From Micromonospora inositola (GTDB lineage Bacteria > Actinomycetota > Actinomycetes > Mycobacteriales > Micromonosporaceae): 64,000 nucleotides of DNA. The stretch covers positions 868,001 to 932,000 of the forward strand of contig NZ_LT607754.1 in NCBI RefSeq assembly GCF_900090285.1, in the 5' to 3' direction. Both the position numbers and the translations under genes were made by a program. Of this stretch, positions 25,339 through 33,708 are shown in pieces; position 1 is the stretch's first letter, and every line of letters starts with the position of its first letter. The notes below the pieces were generated by a model, which was not told where the DNA came from, ran no database searches, and saw only the letters and a program-made list of their open reading frames with translations.

Positions 25339-26759
25339 CAGGAATCGAACCCCAAACCAAGACGATCGAGCGTACGGAGCCAGAGGTTGCGCCGGCCCTC
25401 GCGCGCGTCCGCGCGGGCGAGTGACCAGCGGGTGAGATTGATGCCGGTGGCCCGGAACGGCTCCGGCGGGAACGGCAGCGGTTTGCTGCGCACCAGGCCG
25501 AGCCGGGTCAGCGGGGTCTCCTCGCCGCCGAGCAGGTCGAGCATCACCCGGGCGCCGAACCGGCTCGCCCCGACGCCCAGCCCGGTGAACCCGGCGGTGT
25601 ACGCCAGCCGCCCCTCGTAGGCGGTGCCGAAGAACGGGCAGAACCGGGTGCAGGTGTCGATGACCCCGCCCCAGCGGTGGCTGAACCGGAGGCCGTCGAG
25701 CTGCGGGAACGTGGTGAAGAAGTGCTCGGCGAGGGCGGCGAAGGTGGCGGTCCGCTGTTCCAGCTCGGGGGCGATCCGGTTGCCGTAGTGGTAGACCGCG
25801 TCGTACCCGCCGAAGAGGATCCGGCCGTCGGCGGTGATCCGGTAGTAGTGGAACTGGTTGCCGGTGTCGGCGAGCCCCTGCCGGTTGGCCCAGCCGATCA
25901 GCTTGCGCTGTTCCACCGACAGCGGCTCGGTCGTCAGCGCGTAGTCGTACACCGGGACCAGCCAGGCCCGCAGCCGGCGCAGCAGCGGCGGGAACGCGTT
26001 GGTGGCGAGCGCGACCTGCCGGGCGCGGACGCTCCCCGGGGCGGCGTCGGCGCCACCCGCCGTGCCTAGCCGCAGCGCCGCGCCGTCGCGGCGCAGGCCG
26101 GTGACCCGGGTGTGCTCGTGGATCCGCACGCCGAGGTCCAGGCAGGCCCGGCGCAGCCCCCAGGCGAGCTTCGCCGGGTCGAGCATCGCCACCCGGTCCC
26201 GGTCCCACATCCCGCCGAGGTACGTCGGCGAGTCCACCTCGGCGCGTACCTCGTCGCGGTCGAGCAGGCGGACGTCGTGGCCGTACCGGCGGGCCAGCTC
26301 GGCATCCTCGGCGAGCCCGGCGAGCTGGTACGGCTCGACGGCCACCGCCAGCTCGCCGGCGCGTTCGAAGTCGCAGTCGATGCCGTGCTCGGCGACCGTG
26401 GCGGCGATGGCGTCCAGGTTCTCCCGGCCGAGCCGTTCCAGCTCGTCGATCTCGCCGGGGAAGCGGTCGACGCCGTTGGCCAGGCCGTGGGTGAGCGAGG
26501 CGGCGCAGAACCCGCCGTTGCGCCCGGACGCCGCCCAGCCGCAGGTCCCGGCGTCGACCAGGAGAACGTCGCGGGCCGGGTCGGCCCGCTTGGCGAGCAG
26601 GGCGGTCCAGAGCCCGGCGTACCCGCCGCCGACCACCAGAAGATCCGTCGTGGTCGCGCCGGTCAGCGGCGGCAGCGGGTCGGGGCGTTCCGGGCGGTCG
26701 AGCCAGTACGGCGCGGGCGCCGCGTCGGCCAGCGCCCGGCCGGTATGCGGGAGTGTCAT
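25338..26759 (-). CDS. FAD-dependent amine/gamma-glutamylputrescine oxidase-like protein
   Basis: A 473-residue flavoprotein of the DAO family. After a short lead it has the FAD site LLVVGGGYAGLWTALLAKR, then WAASGRNGGFCAASL, the segment that marks gamma-glutamylputrescine oxidase (PuuB) relatives, and C-terminal HRWGGVIDTC with GFTGLGVGASRFGARV. It probably oxidises a primary or secondary amine with oxygen. No gamma-glutamylputrescine synthetase is in view, so direct oxidation of a polyamine or glycine-like amine remains possible. The ATG overlaps the potC stop (ATGA) and its own stop overlaps the next gene start, so it is translated as part of the polyamine operon. Confidence 0.8.
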   Translation of the reverse strand: MTLPHTGRALADAAPAPYWLDRPERPDPLPPLTGATTTDLLVVGGGYAGLWTALLAKRADPARDVLLVDAGTCGWAASGRNGGFCAASLTHGLANGVDRFPGEIDELERLGRENLDAIAATVAEHGIDCDFERAGELAVAVEPYQLAGLAEDAELARRYGHDVRLLDRDEVRAEVDSPTYLGGMWDRDRVAMLDPAKLAWGLRRACLDLGVRIHEHTRVTGLRRDGAALRLGTAGGADAAPGSVRARQVALATNAFPPLLRRLRAWLVPVYDYALTTEPLSVEQRKLIGWANRQGLADTGNQFHYYRITADGRILFGGYDAVYHYGNRIAPELEQRTATFAALAEHFFTTFPQLDGLRFSHRWGGVIDTCTRFCPFFGTAYEGRLAYTAGFTGLGVGASRFGARVMLDLLGGEETPLTRLGLVRSKPLPFPPEPFRATGINLTRWSLARADAREGRRNLWLRTLDRLGLGFDS

Positions 26760-27553
26760 GACCGGCGCTTGGCCCGCCGGCCGCGCAGCGAGCTGACCCC
26801 GACCAGCAGCAGCGCGATCACGAACATCGCCGTGCCGATGACGTTCACCTGCGGCGGGATGCCGCGCTGCGCGGCGCCCCAGACGTACATCGGGAAGGTG
26901 ACGGTGGTGCCCGCGTTGAAGTTCGTGATGATGAAGTCGTCGAAGCTGAGCGAGAAGGCGAGCAGCGCGGCGGCCACGACGCCGGGGAGCACCAGCGGCA
27001 GGGTGATCCGCCGGAAGGTCTGCCACTCGCTGGCGTAGAGGTCCATGGCGGCCTCCTCCAGCCGGCTGTCCATGCCGGCGAGCCGCGCCTTCACGGTCAC
27101 CACCACGAACGACACGCAGAACATCACGTGCGCGATGACGATCGTCCAGAAGCCCTGCGGCACCCCGGCGGCGACGAAGAGGGCGAGCAGCGAGGTGCCC
27201 ATCACCAGTTCGGGGGTGGCCATCGGCAGGAAGATCAGCAGGTTGATCCCGGAGCGCCCCTTGAACCGGTGCCGGACCAGGGCGAACGCCATCAGCGTGC
27301 CGAGCACCGTGGAGACCACGGTGGCGATGAAGCCGATCTGCACGCTGCGCACCACCGCGTCACACATGTCGGAGGTGGCGCAGGGGTGCGCCCAGTTGTC
27401 CAGGGTGAACTCGTGGAAGTCGTACGACAGCCGGCTGGACGGGCGGTTGAACGACAGGCCGGCCACCACGACGATCGGTAGCGAGAGGTAGCCCAGGACG
27501 AGCAGGGCCACGCCCATCACCCAGCGGTCGGCCAACCAACGGGACAGTCTCAC
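26756..27553 (-). CDS. potC: Polyamine ABC transporter permease PotC
   Basis: A 265-residue inner-membrane permease with six predicted transmembrane segments, from WVMGVALLVLGYLSLPIVVV to VIGTAMFVIALLLVGV. The cytoplasmic EAA loop that contacts the ATPase is EEAAMDLYASEWQTFRRITLPLVLPG. NNF residues typical of PotC, such as SFDDFIITNFNAG, follow. It pairs with PotB. GTG start overlaps the potB stop by 4 bases. Confidence 0.9.
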   Translation of the reverse strand: MRLSRWLADRWVMGVALLVLGYLSLPIVVVAGLSFNRPSSRLSYDFHEFTLDNWAHPCATSDMCDAVVRSVQIGFIATVVSTVLGTLMAFALVRHRFKGRSGINLLIFLPMATPELVMGTSLLALFVAAGVPQGFWTIVIAHVMFCVSFVVVTVKARLAGMDSRLEEAAMDLYASEWQTFRRITLPLVLPGVVAAALLAFSLSFDDFIITNFNAGTTVTFPMYVWGAAQRGIPPQVNVIGTAMFVIALLLVGVSSLRGRRAKRRS

Positions 27554-28458
27554 AGCACCTCCTCCGTGCCGGCCTTGCGCAGGTAGACGAAGACCACCGC
27601 GAGGATGGCCGCCATCAGCAGGAACGACAGCGCCGCGCCCTGCGGGTAGTCCAGCCGGACCAGGAACGCCGAGTCGATGACGTTTCCGATCATGTACTCG
27701 TTCGGGGTGCCGAGCAGCTCGGCGTTGATGTAGTCACCGGTGGCCGGGATGAAGAAGAGCAGCGTGCCGGCGATCAGGCCGGGCATCGACAGCGGCAGGG
27801 TGACCTTCCGGAACGCCTTGAGGGGGCTGGCGTAGAGGTCGCTCGCCGCCTCCAGCAGCCGGTGGTCCAGCCGCTCCAGGCTCGCGTACAGCGGCAGCAC
27901 CAGGAAGGGCAGGAAGTTGTACGTCAGGCCGAGCACCACCGCGACCGGGGTGGCCAGCAGCCGACCGTCCGGGCCGAGCAGATGCACGTCCCGGAGCAGC
28001 CCGACCAGCGCACCGTTGTCCGACAGGATGGTCTTCCAAGCCAGCGTGCGGACCAGGAAGCTGGTGAACATCGGCGCGACCACGCAGACCAGCAGCAGGT
28101 TCTTCCACCGGCCGGCCTTCTGCGCGATCGCGTACGCCAGCGGGTAGCCCATCAGCAGGGCCAGCACCAGCGCGATCGCCGAGTAGCCGAACGACCGGAG
28201 GAACTGCGGCCAGTACGCCTGCACCGCCTCCGGGTAGTTGCCGAACGCCCAGGTCAGCGCGTATCCGGTGGAGAGCGAGCCGCTGGGGTCGTAGAGGCTG
28301 GCCGCGGCGAGTTGGAGCAGCGGCAGGGCGAAGAAGATCAGCAGCCAGGCCGCGCCCGGCAGCAGCAGCAGGTACGGCAGCAGCCGGTACCGCCCGCGCC
28401 GGGGCGGCGGCGGCGCCGACTGCCCCGACCCGGTGGGTACGTGAGCGAGAGCGGTCAT
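27550..28458 (-). CDS. potB: Polyamine ABC transporter permease PotB
   Basis: A 302-residue permease with a Pro-rich cytoplasmic N-terminus and six membrane segments, the first being LLPYLLLLPGAAWLLIFFAL. The EAA loop is LEAASDLYASPLKAFRKVTL PLSMPG, and PATGDYINAELLGTP is the PotB-type segment before the last helices. It forms the membrane channel with PotC. ATG at 28458 overlaps the potA stop (ATGA), so the transporter subunits are translationally coupled. Confidence 0.9.
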   Translation of the reverse strand: MTALAHVPTGSGQSAPPPPRRGRYRLLPYLLLLPGAAWLLIFFALPLLQLAAASLYDPSGSLSTGYALTWAFGNYPEAVQAYWPQFLRSFGYSAIALVLALLMGYPLAYAIAQKAGRWKNLLLVCVVAPMFTSFLVRTLAWKTILSDNGALVGLLRDVHLLGPDGRLLATPVAVVLGLTYNFLPFLVLPLYASLERLDHRLLEAASDLYASPLKAFRKVTLPLSMPGLIAGTLLFFIPATGDYINAELLGTPNEYMIGNVIDSAFLVRLDYPQGAALSFLLMAAILAVVFVYLRKAGTEEVL

Positions 28459-29618
28459 GACGCCAGGACCACCGTCGGGTCGTCGAGCAGCGGGGTGGTG
28501 CGGTCGTCCTCGCCCGCCTCCCGGGGGAGCAGGAAGGCGTGCCGCGGATTCCAGTGCGCCACCACCGGGCTGCCGACCGGCAACTGCCCGCCGAGGCCGC
28601 TGTTCGCGGAGAAGGCCGACAGCTCGCTGCCCCATCCGGTCTTCACCAGGTACTGGGTGCTCACCCCGACGTAGGAGGCGTCGGTCACCACGCCGCCGAC
28701 GTGCTGGTGGCCGGCCGGCACCTGGGCGGCGGTCCCGACCAGGTGCAGCTTCTCGGGGCGTACCCCGAGGAAGACCGGTCCCCGGTCGAGGCGGGCCCGC
28801 GCGGCGGGCACGGCGTAGCGCCCGCCGTGCGCGGAGACCAGCACGTGGTCGCCGCTCGTTCCGCCGGCCTCGCCGGCGAGCAGGTTGGACTGGCCGAGGA
28901 AGTTCGCCACGAACGCGGTCGCCGGGAACTCGTAGATGTCGGCGGGGGCGCCCAGCTGCTCGATCTTCCCGGCGTTCATCACCGCGACAGTGTCGGCCAT
29001 GGTCATGGCCTCCTCCTGGTCGTGGGTGACGTGCACGAAGGTGATGCCGACCTCGGTCTGGATCCGCTTCAGCTCGATCTGCATCTGCCGGCGCAGCTTC
29101 AGGTCGAGCGCGCCGAGCGGCTCGTCCAGCAGCAGCACCTGCGGCTGGTTGATCAGGGCGCGGGCCAGCGCGACCCGCTGCTGCTGTCCGCCGGAGAGCT
29201 GGGCGGGCCGGCGCCGGCCGTACCCTTCGAGCTGCACCAGCGCGAGCATCCGGTCGACCTGGTCGGCGACCTTGCGGATGCCCCGCCGGCGCAGCCCGAA
29301 GGCCACGTTCTCGTTGATGTCCAGGTGCGGGAAGAGCGCGTAGCTCTGGAACACGGTGTTCACCGGTCGCTTGTACGGCCGCAGCCGGGCGATGTCCCGG
29401 TCGCCGAGCAGCACCTGCCCGTTGGTCGGCTCCTCCAGCCCGGCGATCATCCGCAGGGTGGTGGTCTTGCCGCAGCCGGAGGCGCCGAGCAGGGCGAAGA
29501 ACGAGCCCTGCGGGATGGTCAGGCTGAGGTCGTCGACCGCGGTGAAGATGCCGAACTTCTTGGTCAGGTTGGCCAGCCGCAGATCGCCGGCCGGTGTCTC
29601 GTGTCCCATTGTTCTCAC
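28455..29618 (-). CDS. potA: Polyamine ABC transporter ATP-binding protein PotA
   Basis: A 387-residue ATPase. Walker A is at residues 45-52 (GASGCGKT), the Q-loop is in VFQSYALFPH, the signature is LSGGQQQRVALARAL, Walker B is LLLDEPLGALD, and the switch His is in VTHDQEEAM. A C-terminal TOBE-type regulatory domain (FLGVRPEKLHLVG) follows. It powers PotB/PotC import of spermidine or putrescine. GTG at 29618 is chosen because it overlaps the potD stop (GTGA) with GGAG just upstream; the ATG three codons later is also possible. Confidence 0.92.
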   Translation of the reverse strand: MRTMGHETPAGDLRLANLTKKFGIFTAVDDLSLTIPQGSFFALLGASGCGKTTTLRMIAGLEEPTNGQVLLGDRDIARLRPYKRPVNTVFQSYALFPHLDINENVAFGLRRRGIRKVADQVDRMLALVQLEGYGRRRPAQLSGGQQQRVALARALINQPQVLLLDEPLGALDLKLRRQMQIELKRIQTEVGITFVHVTHDQEEAMTMADTVAVMNAGKIEQLGAPADIYEFPATAFVANFLGQSNLLAGEAGGTSGDHVLVSAHGGRYAVPAARARLDRGPVFLGVRPEKLHLVGTAAQVPAGHQHVGGVVTDASYVGVSTQYLVKTGWGSELSAFSANSGLGGQLPVGSPVVAHWNPRHAFLLPREAGEDDRTTPLLDDPTVVLAS

Positions 29619-30799
29619 GCTCCGATGACCTGCTGGAACTTGGCCTCGTAGTCCTTCTCCTGCTTCTCGTCCAGGGCCATGAAGACCTTGGACTTCGACA
29701 GCATCGCCTCGTCCGGGAAGATCAGCGGGTTGGCGGCCAGGTCCGGGTCGATCTTCTCCATCTCGGCCTGCGCGCCCTTGACCGGGCAGATGTAGTTCAC
29801 GTACGCGGCGAGCTTCGCGGCCACCGCCGGGTCGTAGTAGTAGTTCATCAGCTCTTCGGCGTTGGCCCGGTGGGTGGCCTTGTTCGGCACGAGCATGTTG
29901 TCGGACCAGAGCATCACGCCGGAGTCGGGCACCACGAACTTGATCTTCTCGTCCTCGAAGCCGAGCTGGATCACGTCGCCGGACCAGCCGATGCAGGCGG
30001 CGATGTCGCCCTTGGCCAGGTCCGGGGCGTAGTCGTTGCCGGTGAACTTGCGGATCTGCTTGGAGTCCACGGCCCTCTTGAGCTTGTTCAGCGCGTCGTC
30101 GAACTGCGCGGCGGTGAAGTTCGCCGGGTCATGGCCGTTGGACTGCAGCAGCAGACCCATGGTGTCCCGCATCTCGGAGAGCGCGGTCACCTTGCCCTTG
30201 AGGTCGGGGCGGGTGAGCAGCTCGTCAACCGTGCGGATCTCCTTGGCCACCTTGGCGTTGTAGGCGAGGCCGGCGAGGCCGGACTGCCACGGGATGGCGA
30301 GTTGGCTGTCCGGGTCGAAGGAGCGGTTGCGCAGCGAGGGCAGCAGGTTGGCCTCGACGTTGGGCATCTTGGCCTTGTCCAGCTTCTGGATCCAGCCGAG
30401 CCGGATCATCCGGGCCGCCATCCAGTCGGTGAGGACCATGACGTCCCGCCCGGTGGTCTGGCAGCCGGCGAGCTGGTTCTGCACCTTGCCGAAGAACTCG
30501 TTGTTGTCGTTGACGTCCTCGGTGTAGGTCACCTTGATGCCGGACTTGGCGATGAAGGCGTCGAGCGAGGGGCGCTTCGACTCGTCCTTCTCGTCGACGT
30601 CCATGTACTGCGGCCAGTTCGAGAAGGCCAGCGTCTTCTCCGTGGCGGAGAGGTCATCGCTCTTGCAACCGGTCTCGGTCTGCTGGGCGCCCTTCGTGCC
30701 GCAACCGGCCAGCGCACCGGCGGTGGCCAGCAGCGCTGCCGAGCCGAGGGTGCCGGTGAGCAGACCACGCCGGGACAGGGGCCGGAGGGGACTACGCAT
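29615..30799 (-). CDS. potD: Polyamine-binding lipoprotein PotD
   Basis: A 394-residue extracytoplasmic binding protein. The N-terminus has a twin-arginine motif (SRRGLLTG), a hydrophobic core and a lipobox LAGC with the lipidated Cys at residue 33. The mature part shows the PotD/PotF features FSNWPQYMDVDEK, TYTEDVNDNNEFFGKVQ, GRDVMVLTDWMAARMI and GDIAACIGWSGDVIQL. Tat plus lipobox suggests export in folded form and anchoring outside the membrane. It is the first gene of the operon; AGGAG stands 7 bases before its ATG. A short leader reading frame lies upstream. Confidence 0.92.
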   Translation of the reverse strand: MRSPLRPLSRRGLLTGTLGSAALLATAGALAGCGTKGAQQTETGCKSDDLSATEKTLAFSNWPQYMDVDEKDESKRPSLDAFIAKSGIKVTYTEDVNDNNEFFGKVQNQLAGCQTTGRDVMVLTDWMAARMIRLGWIQKLDKAKMPNVEANLLPSLRNRSFDPDSQLAIPWQSGLAGLAYNAKVAKEIRTVDELLTRPDLKGKVTALSEMRDTMGLLLQSNGHDPANFTAAQFDDALNKLKRAVDSKQIRKFTGNDYAPDLAKGDIAACIGWSGDVIQLGFEDEKIKFVVPDSGVMLWSDNMLVPNKATHRANAEELMNYYYDPAVAAKLAAYVNYICPVKGAQAEMEKIDPDLAANPLIFPDEAMLSKSKVFMALDEKQEKDYEAKFQQVIGA

Positions 30800-30861
30800 G
30801 TGACGACTCCTAGGGGGGTCATCGTCGGCGGCGGGACGGGGGTGGCGCGCCGGCGGGAGGG

Positions 30862-30891
30862 TCAGTGGCGATGGACGACTGATCCTGACAT
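30862..30891 (-). CDS. Possible 9-residue leader peptide upstream of the pot operon
   Basis: The frame ATG-MSGSVVHRH-TGA is preceded by AAGGAGGG (30899-30906) at a 7-base distance, a better ribosome site than potD itself has. It ends 62 bases before the potD ATG. A strong RBS on such a tiny frame in the 5' leader could control translation or attenuation of the operon. It could also be chance. Confidence 0.4.
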   Translation of the reverse strand: MSGSVVHRH

Positions 30892-30910
30892 GGAGTGACC
30901 CTCCTTACAA

Positions 30911-30927
30911 GGGATTCCGTTGCGGGA
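30911..30927. promoter_or_regulatory. Lrp-like operator candidate in the potD/Lrp divergent region
   Basis: GATTCCGTTGCGGGAAT contains the inverted repeat ATTCC-N6-GGAAT. The element ATTCCGTTGC recurs after the regulator gene at 31526-31535, and a variant AATCCGTTGC at 31557-31566. It lies between potD and the Lrp/AsnC gene, the natural place for autoregulation and operon control. Confidence 0.5.
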
Positions 30928-31007
30928 ATAGCGATGGGCGACGAAATACGCCAGACTGCGGCGGAGCACTACGCTCAGGCCCACGGAATCGGACATGGGG
31001 AGCGGCG

Positions 31008-31520
31008 ATGAACAACCGGCACCTGGAGACTGGCAACGGCTCGCGTCGCGTCACCGTGCGCGAGGGAGCCAGCCACGTTCTGCTCGACGACGTGGCGAAG
31101 CAGATCATCGAGCAGCTTCAGGAGGACGGCCGCCGCCCGTACGCGACCATCGGCAAGGCGGTCGGCCTCTCCGAGGCGGCGGTCCGCCAGCGGGTGCAGC
31201 GGCTGCTCGACGCCGGCGTCATGCAGATCGTCGCGGTGACCGATCCGCTCCAGCTCGGCTTCCCCCGGCAGGCGATGATCGGGCTGCGGACCGACGGCGA
31301 CCTGGAGACCGTGGCCGACCGGCTCGCCGGGTTCGAGGAGATCGACTATGTGGTCATCACCGCCGGCTCGTTCGACCTGCTGGCCGAGGTGGTCTGCCGC
31401 AACGACGCCCACCTGCTGGAGATCCTGCAGAAGCTGCGCGCCGTCGAGGGCGTGCTGGCCACCGAGGCGTTCGTCTACCTCAAGCTCCGCAAGCAGACCT
31501 ACAGCTGGGGTACGGCCTGA
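31008..31520 (+). CDS. Lrp/AsnC-family regulator of polyamine genes
   Basis: A 170-residue regulator. A helix-turn-helix occupies about residues 25-75 (LLDDVAKQIIEQLQEDGRRP, then IGKAVGLSEAAVRQRVQRLL). A ligand-sensing RAM domain follows (PRQAMIGLRTDGDLETVAD; YVVITAGSFDLLAEVVCRND; VEGVLATEAFVYLKL). Such proteins form octamers or dimers that respond to amino acids or amines. It is divergent from the pot operon and upstream of the putrescine aminotransferase, with repeated operator-like motifs on both sides. Control of both units by putrescine or a related amine is therefore the best guess. Confidence 0.88.
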   Translation: MNNRHLETGNGSRRVTVREGASHVLLDDVAKQIIEQLQEDGRRPYATIGKAVGLSEAAVRQRVQRLLDAGVMQIVAVTDPLQLGFPRQAMIGLRTDGDLETVADRLAGFEEIDYVVITAGSFDLLAEVVCRNDAHLLEILQKLRAVEGVLATEAFVYLKLRKQTYSWGTA

Positions 31521-31524
31521 TGCG

Positions 31525-31613
31525 GATTCCGTTGCAATAGTCAACTACTTTCGCTGAATCCGTTGCGCTAGACCCTCGGCACTTGCGTTATCGGCATCCG
31601 CTGTGCGATAACC
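31525..31613 (+). promoter_or_regulatory. Cluster of operator-like motifs before the aminotransferase gene
   Basis: GATTCCGTTGCAATAG (31525-31540) and GAATCCGTTGCGCTAG (31556-31571) are two direct copies about 31 bases apart, near three helical turns. Downstream, GTTATCG (31587-31593) and CGATAAC (31606-31612) form a perfect 7-bp inverted repeat, with TGCGATAACC shared with the patD promoter. TTGCGT and GATAAC with an 18-base spacer give a possible promoter. Confidence 0.5.
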
Positions 31614-31669
31614 GTGGGCAGAGCGGCCGGTGATCACCCCTGACCGGCCCGAAACCCGATGGGGCTGAC

Positions 31670-33016
31670 ATGGCCAACGCCACCGACCACCTCTGGATGC
31701 ACTTCACCCGGATGGCCAGCTACTCCGACGGCGAGGTGCCGACCATCGTCCGCGGCGAGGGCGCGTACGTCTGGGACTCCCGGGGCCGCCGCTACCTGGA
31801 CGGACTCGCCGGGCTCTTCGTCGTCAACGCCGGCCACGGCCGCACCGAACTGGCCGAGGCGGCCGCCAAGCAGGCCGGCGAGCTGGCCTACTTCCCGCTC
31901 TGGTCGTACGCCCACCCGAAGGCCGTCGAGCTGGCCGAGAAGATCGCCTCCCTCGCCCCCGGCGACCTGAACCGGATCTTCTTCACCACCGGCGGCTCGG
32001 AGGCCGTCGAGGCGGCGTGGAAGCTGGCCCGGGCCTACTTCAAGCGCACCGGCCAGCCGAACAAGCACAAGGTGGTCAGCCGCTACATCGCGTACCACGG
32101 CACCTCGATGGGCGCGCTGTCGATCACCGGCCTGCCCGGCATCAAGAGCGACTTCGAGCCCCTGGTCCCCGGCGGCATCAAGGTGCCGAACACCAACTTC
32201 TACCGGGCCCCCGAGCACGGCGACTCCCCCGAGGCGTTCGGCCGCTGGGCCGCCGAGGAGATCGGCCGCGCCATCGAGCGGGAGGGGCCGGACACGGTTG
32301 CCGCGGTCTTCCTGGAGCCGGTGCAGAACTCCGGCGGCTGCTTCCCGCCGCCGCCCGGCTACTTCGAGCGGGTCCGCGAGATCTGCGACGCGTACGACGT
32401 GCTGCTCGTGAGTGACGAGGTGATCTGCTCCTGGGGCCGGCTGGGTGAGTACTTCGGCGCCACCCGGTACGGCTACCAGCCGGACATCATCACCACCGCC
32501 AAGGGCCTCACCTCCGGGTACGCCCCGCTCGGCGCGATGATCGCCAGCGAGCGACTGATGGAGCCGTTCCTGACCGAGACCGGCATGTTCGCCCACGGGG
32601 TGACCTTCGGCGGCCACCCGGTCTCCTGCGCGGTGGCCCTGGCCAACCTGGAGGTCTTCGCCCGCGAGGACCTGGTCGGGCACGTCCGGGCCAACGAGGA
32701 CGCCTTCCGGTCCACCCTGGAGAAGCTCAACGACCTGCCGATCGTCGGCGACGTCCGGGGCGACGGCTACTTCTACGGCATCGAGCTGGTCAAGGACAAG
32801 ACCACCAAGGAGACCTTCGACGAGGCCGAGTCGGAGCGGCTGCTGCGCGGCTTCCTCTCCAGCGCACTGTTCCAGGCCGGCCTCTACTGCCGTGCCGACG
32901 ACCGCGGCGACCCGGTCGTGCAGCTCGCCCCGCCGCTGATCGCCGAGCAGCAGCAGTTCGACGAGATCGAGCAGATCCTCCGCGCCGTGCTGACCGAGGC
33001 ATGGGCGCGCCTCTGA
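31670..33016 (+). CDS. Class III aminotransferase, putrescine/diamine type (SpuC-like)
   Basis: A 448-residue PLP-dependent enzyme. The sequence FTTGGSEAVEAAWKLARAYF, YHGTSMGALSITGLP, FLEPVQNSGGCFPPPPGYF and K278 in TTAKGLTSGYAPLG match putrescine:pyruvate and related diamine aminotransferases (SpuC/YhxA group), with the Asp of LLVSDEVICSWGRLG holding the PLP ring. With PatD and GabT elsewhere in the window it would complete a route from putrescine to succinate semialdehyde. Beta-alanine or other omega-amines are alternative substrates. It follows the Lrp gene on the same strand, and the next gene overlaps its end by 16 bases. Confidence 0.85.
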   Translation: MANATDHLWMHFTRMASYSDGEVPTIVRGEGAYVWDSRGRRYLDGLAGLFVVNAGHGRTELAEAAAKQAGELAYFPLWSYAHPKAVELAEKIASLAPGDLNRIFFTTGGSEAVEAAWKLARAYFKRTGQPNKHKVVSRYIAYHGTSMGALSITGLPGIKSDFEPLVPGGIKVPNTNFYRAPEHGDSPEAFGRWAAEEIGRAIEREGPDTVAAVFLEPVQNSGGCFPPPPGYFERVREICDAYDVLLVSDEVICSWGRLGEYFGATRYGYQPDIITTAKGLTSGYAPLGAMIASERLMEPFLTETGMFAHGVTFGGHPVSCAVALANLEVFAREDLVGHVRANEDAFRSTLEKLNDLPIVGDVRGDGYFYGIELVKDKTTKETFDEAESERLLRGFLSSALFQAGLYCRADDRGDPVVQLAPPLIAEQQQFDEIEQILRAVLTEAWARL

Positions 33017-33708
33017 CCGGCGGGCCAGGCTCGGACGGGGCCGGCTTCCGGGACACCGGGGACCGGCCCCGCGTCGTCCGCGCGGCCGTCGGCGGGACCG
33101 ACCGGACCCGGGTACGCCGGCTGCCCGACCTGGCCGTGCCCGACCGGGAGACGTTGTCCGCCGTTCTCGACGCCGGCCGGGTCGGGCACCTGGCCATCGT
33201 CGACGGCGACCAGCCGTACGCGCTGCCGGTGGCGTACGCCCGCGACGGCGACCGGGTGCTGGTGCACGGCTCCACCGGCAGTCGGCTCTTCCGGCACCTG
33301 GCCGCCGGCGCCCCGGCCTGCCTGACCGTCACCCTGCTCGACGGCCTGGTGCTGGCCCGGAGCGCCTTCGAGTCCTCGATGAACTACCGCTGCGTTATGG
33401 CGCTCGGCCGGCTCGTCGCGCTCGGCGGCGAGGAGAAGCTGGCCGCGCTGGAACGCCTGGCCGAACACCTGCTGCCCGGCCGGTGGGCGATGATCCGGCC
33501 ACCCTCGGCGAAGGAACTGGCCGCCACGCTGGTGCTCGCGCTGCCACTGGACGAGTGCTCGGTGAAGGTCAGCGCCGGGCCGCCCGACGACCCCGATGAC
33601 GACCTCGACCGCCCGGTCTGGGCCGGCGTGGTGCCGGTCGTCGAGGCGTACGGCACTCCGCAGCCCGATCCGCGGCTGCGCCACGACCTGCCCCCACCGG
33701 AGTGGTGA
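33001..33708 (+). CDS. Pyridoxamine 5'-phosphate oxidase-like flavin split-barrel protein
   Basis: A 235-residue protein with an FMN-binding split-barrel fold: LSAVLDAGRVGHLAIVDGDQ, YALPVAYARDGDRVLVHGST, FESSMNYRCVMALGRL. Many actinobacterial members bind F420 or heme instead of FMN, and the cofactor is not decidable here. The N-terminal 40 residues are a disordered extension. It overlaps the aminotransferase by 16 bases and the FAD oxidoreductase by one base (TGATG), so the three form one operon and the protein probably acts on the same amine pathway or renews its PLP cofactor. Confidence 0.75.
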   Translation: MGAPLTGGPGSDGAGFRDTGDRPRVVRAAVGGTDRTRVRRLPDLAVPDRETLSAVLDAGRVGHLAIVDGDQPYALPVAYARDGDRVLVHGSTGSRLFRHLAAGAPACLTVTLLDGLVLARSAFESSMNYRCVMALGRLVALGGEEKLAALERLAEHLLPGRWAMIRPPSAKELAATLVLALPLDECSVKVSAGPPDDPDDDLDRPVWAGVVPVVEAYGTPQPDPRLRHDLPPPEW

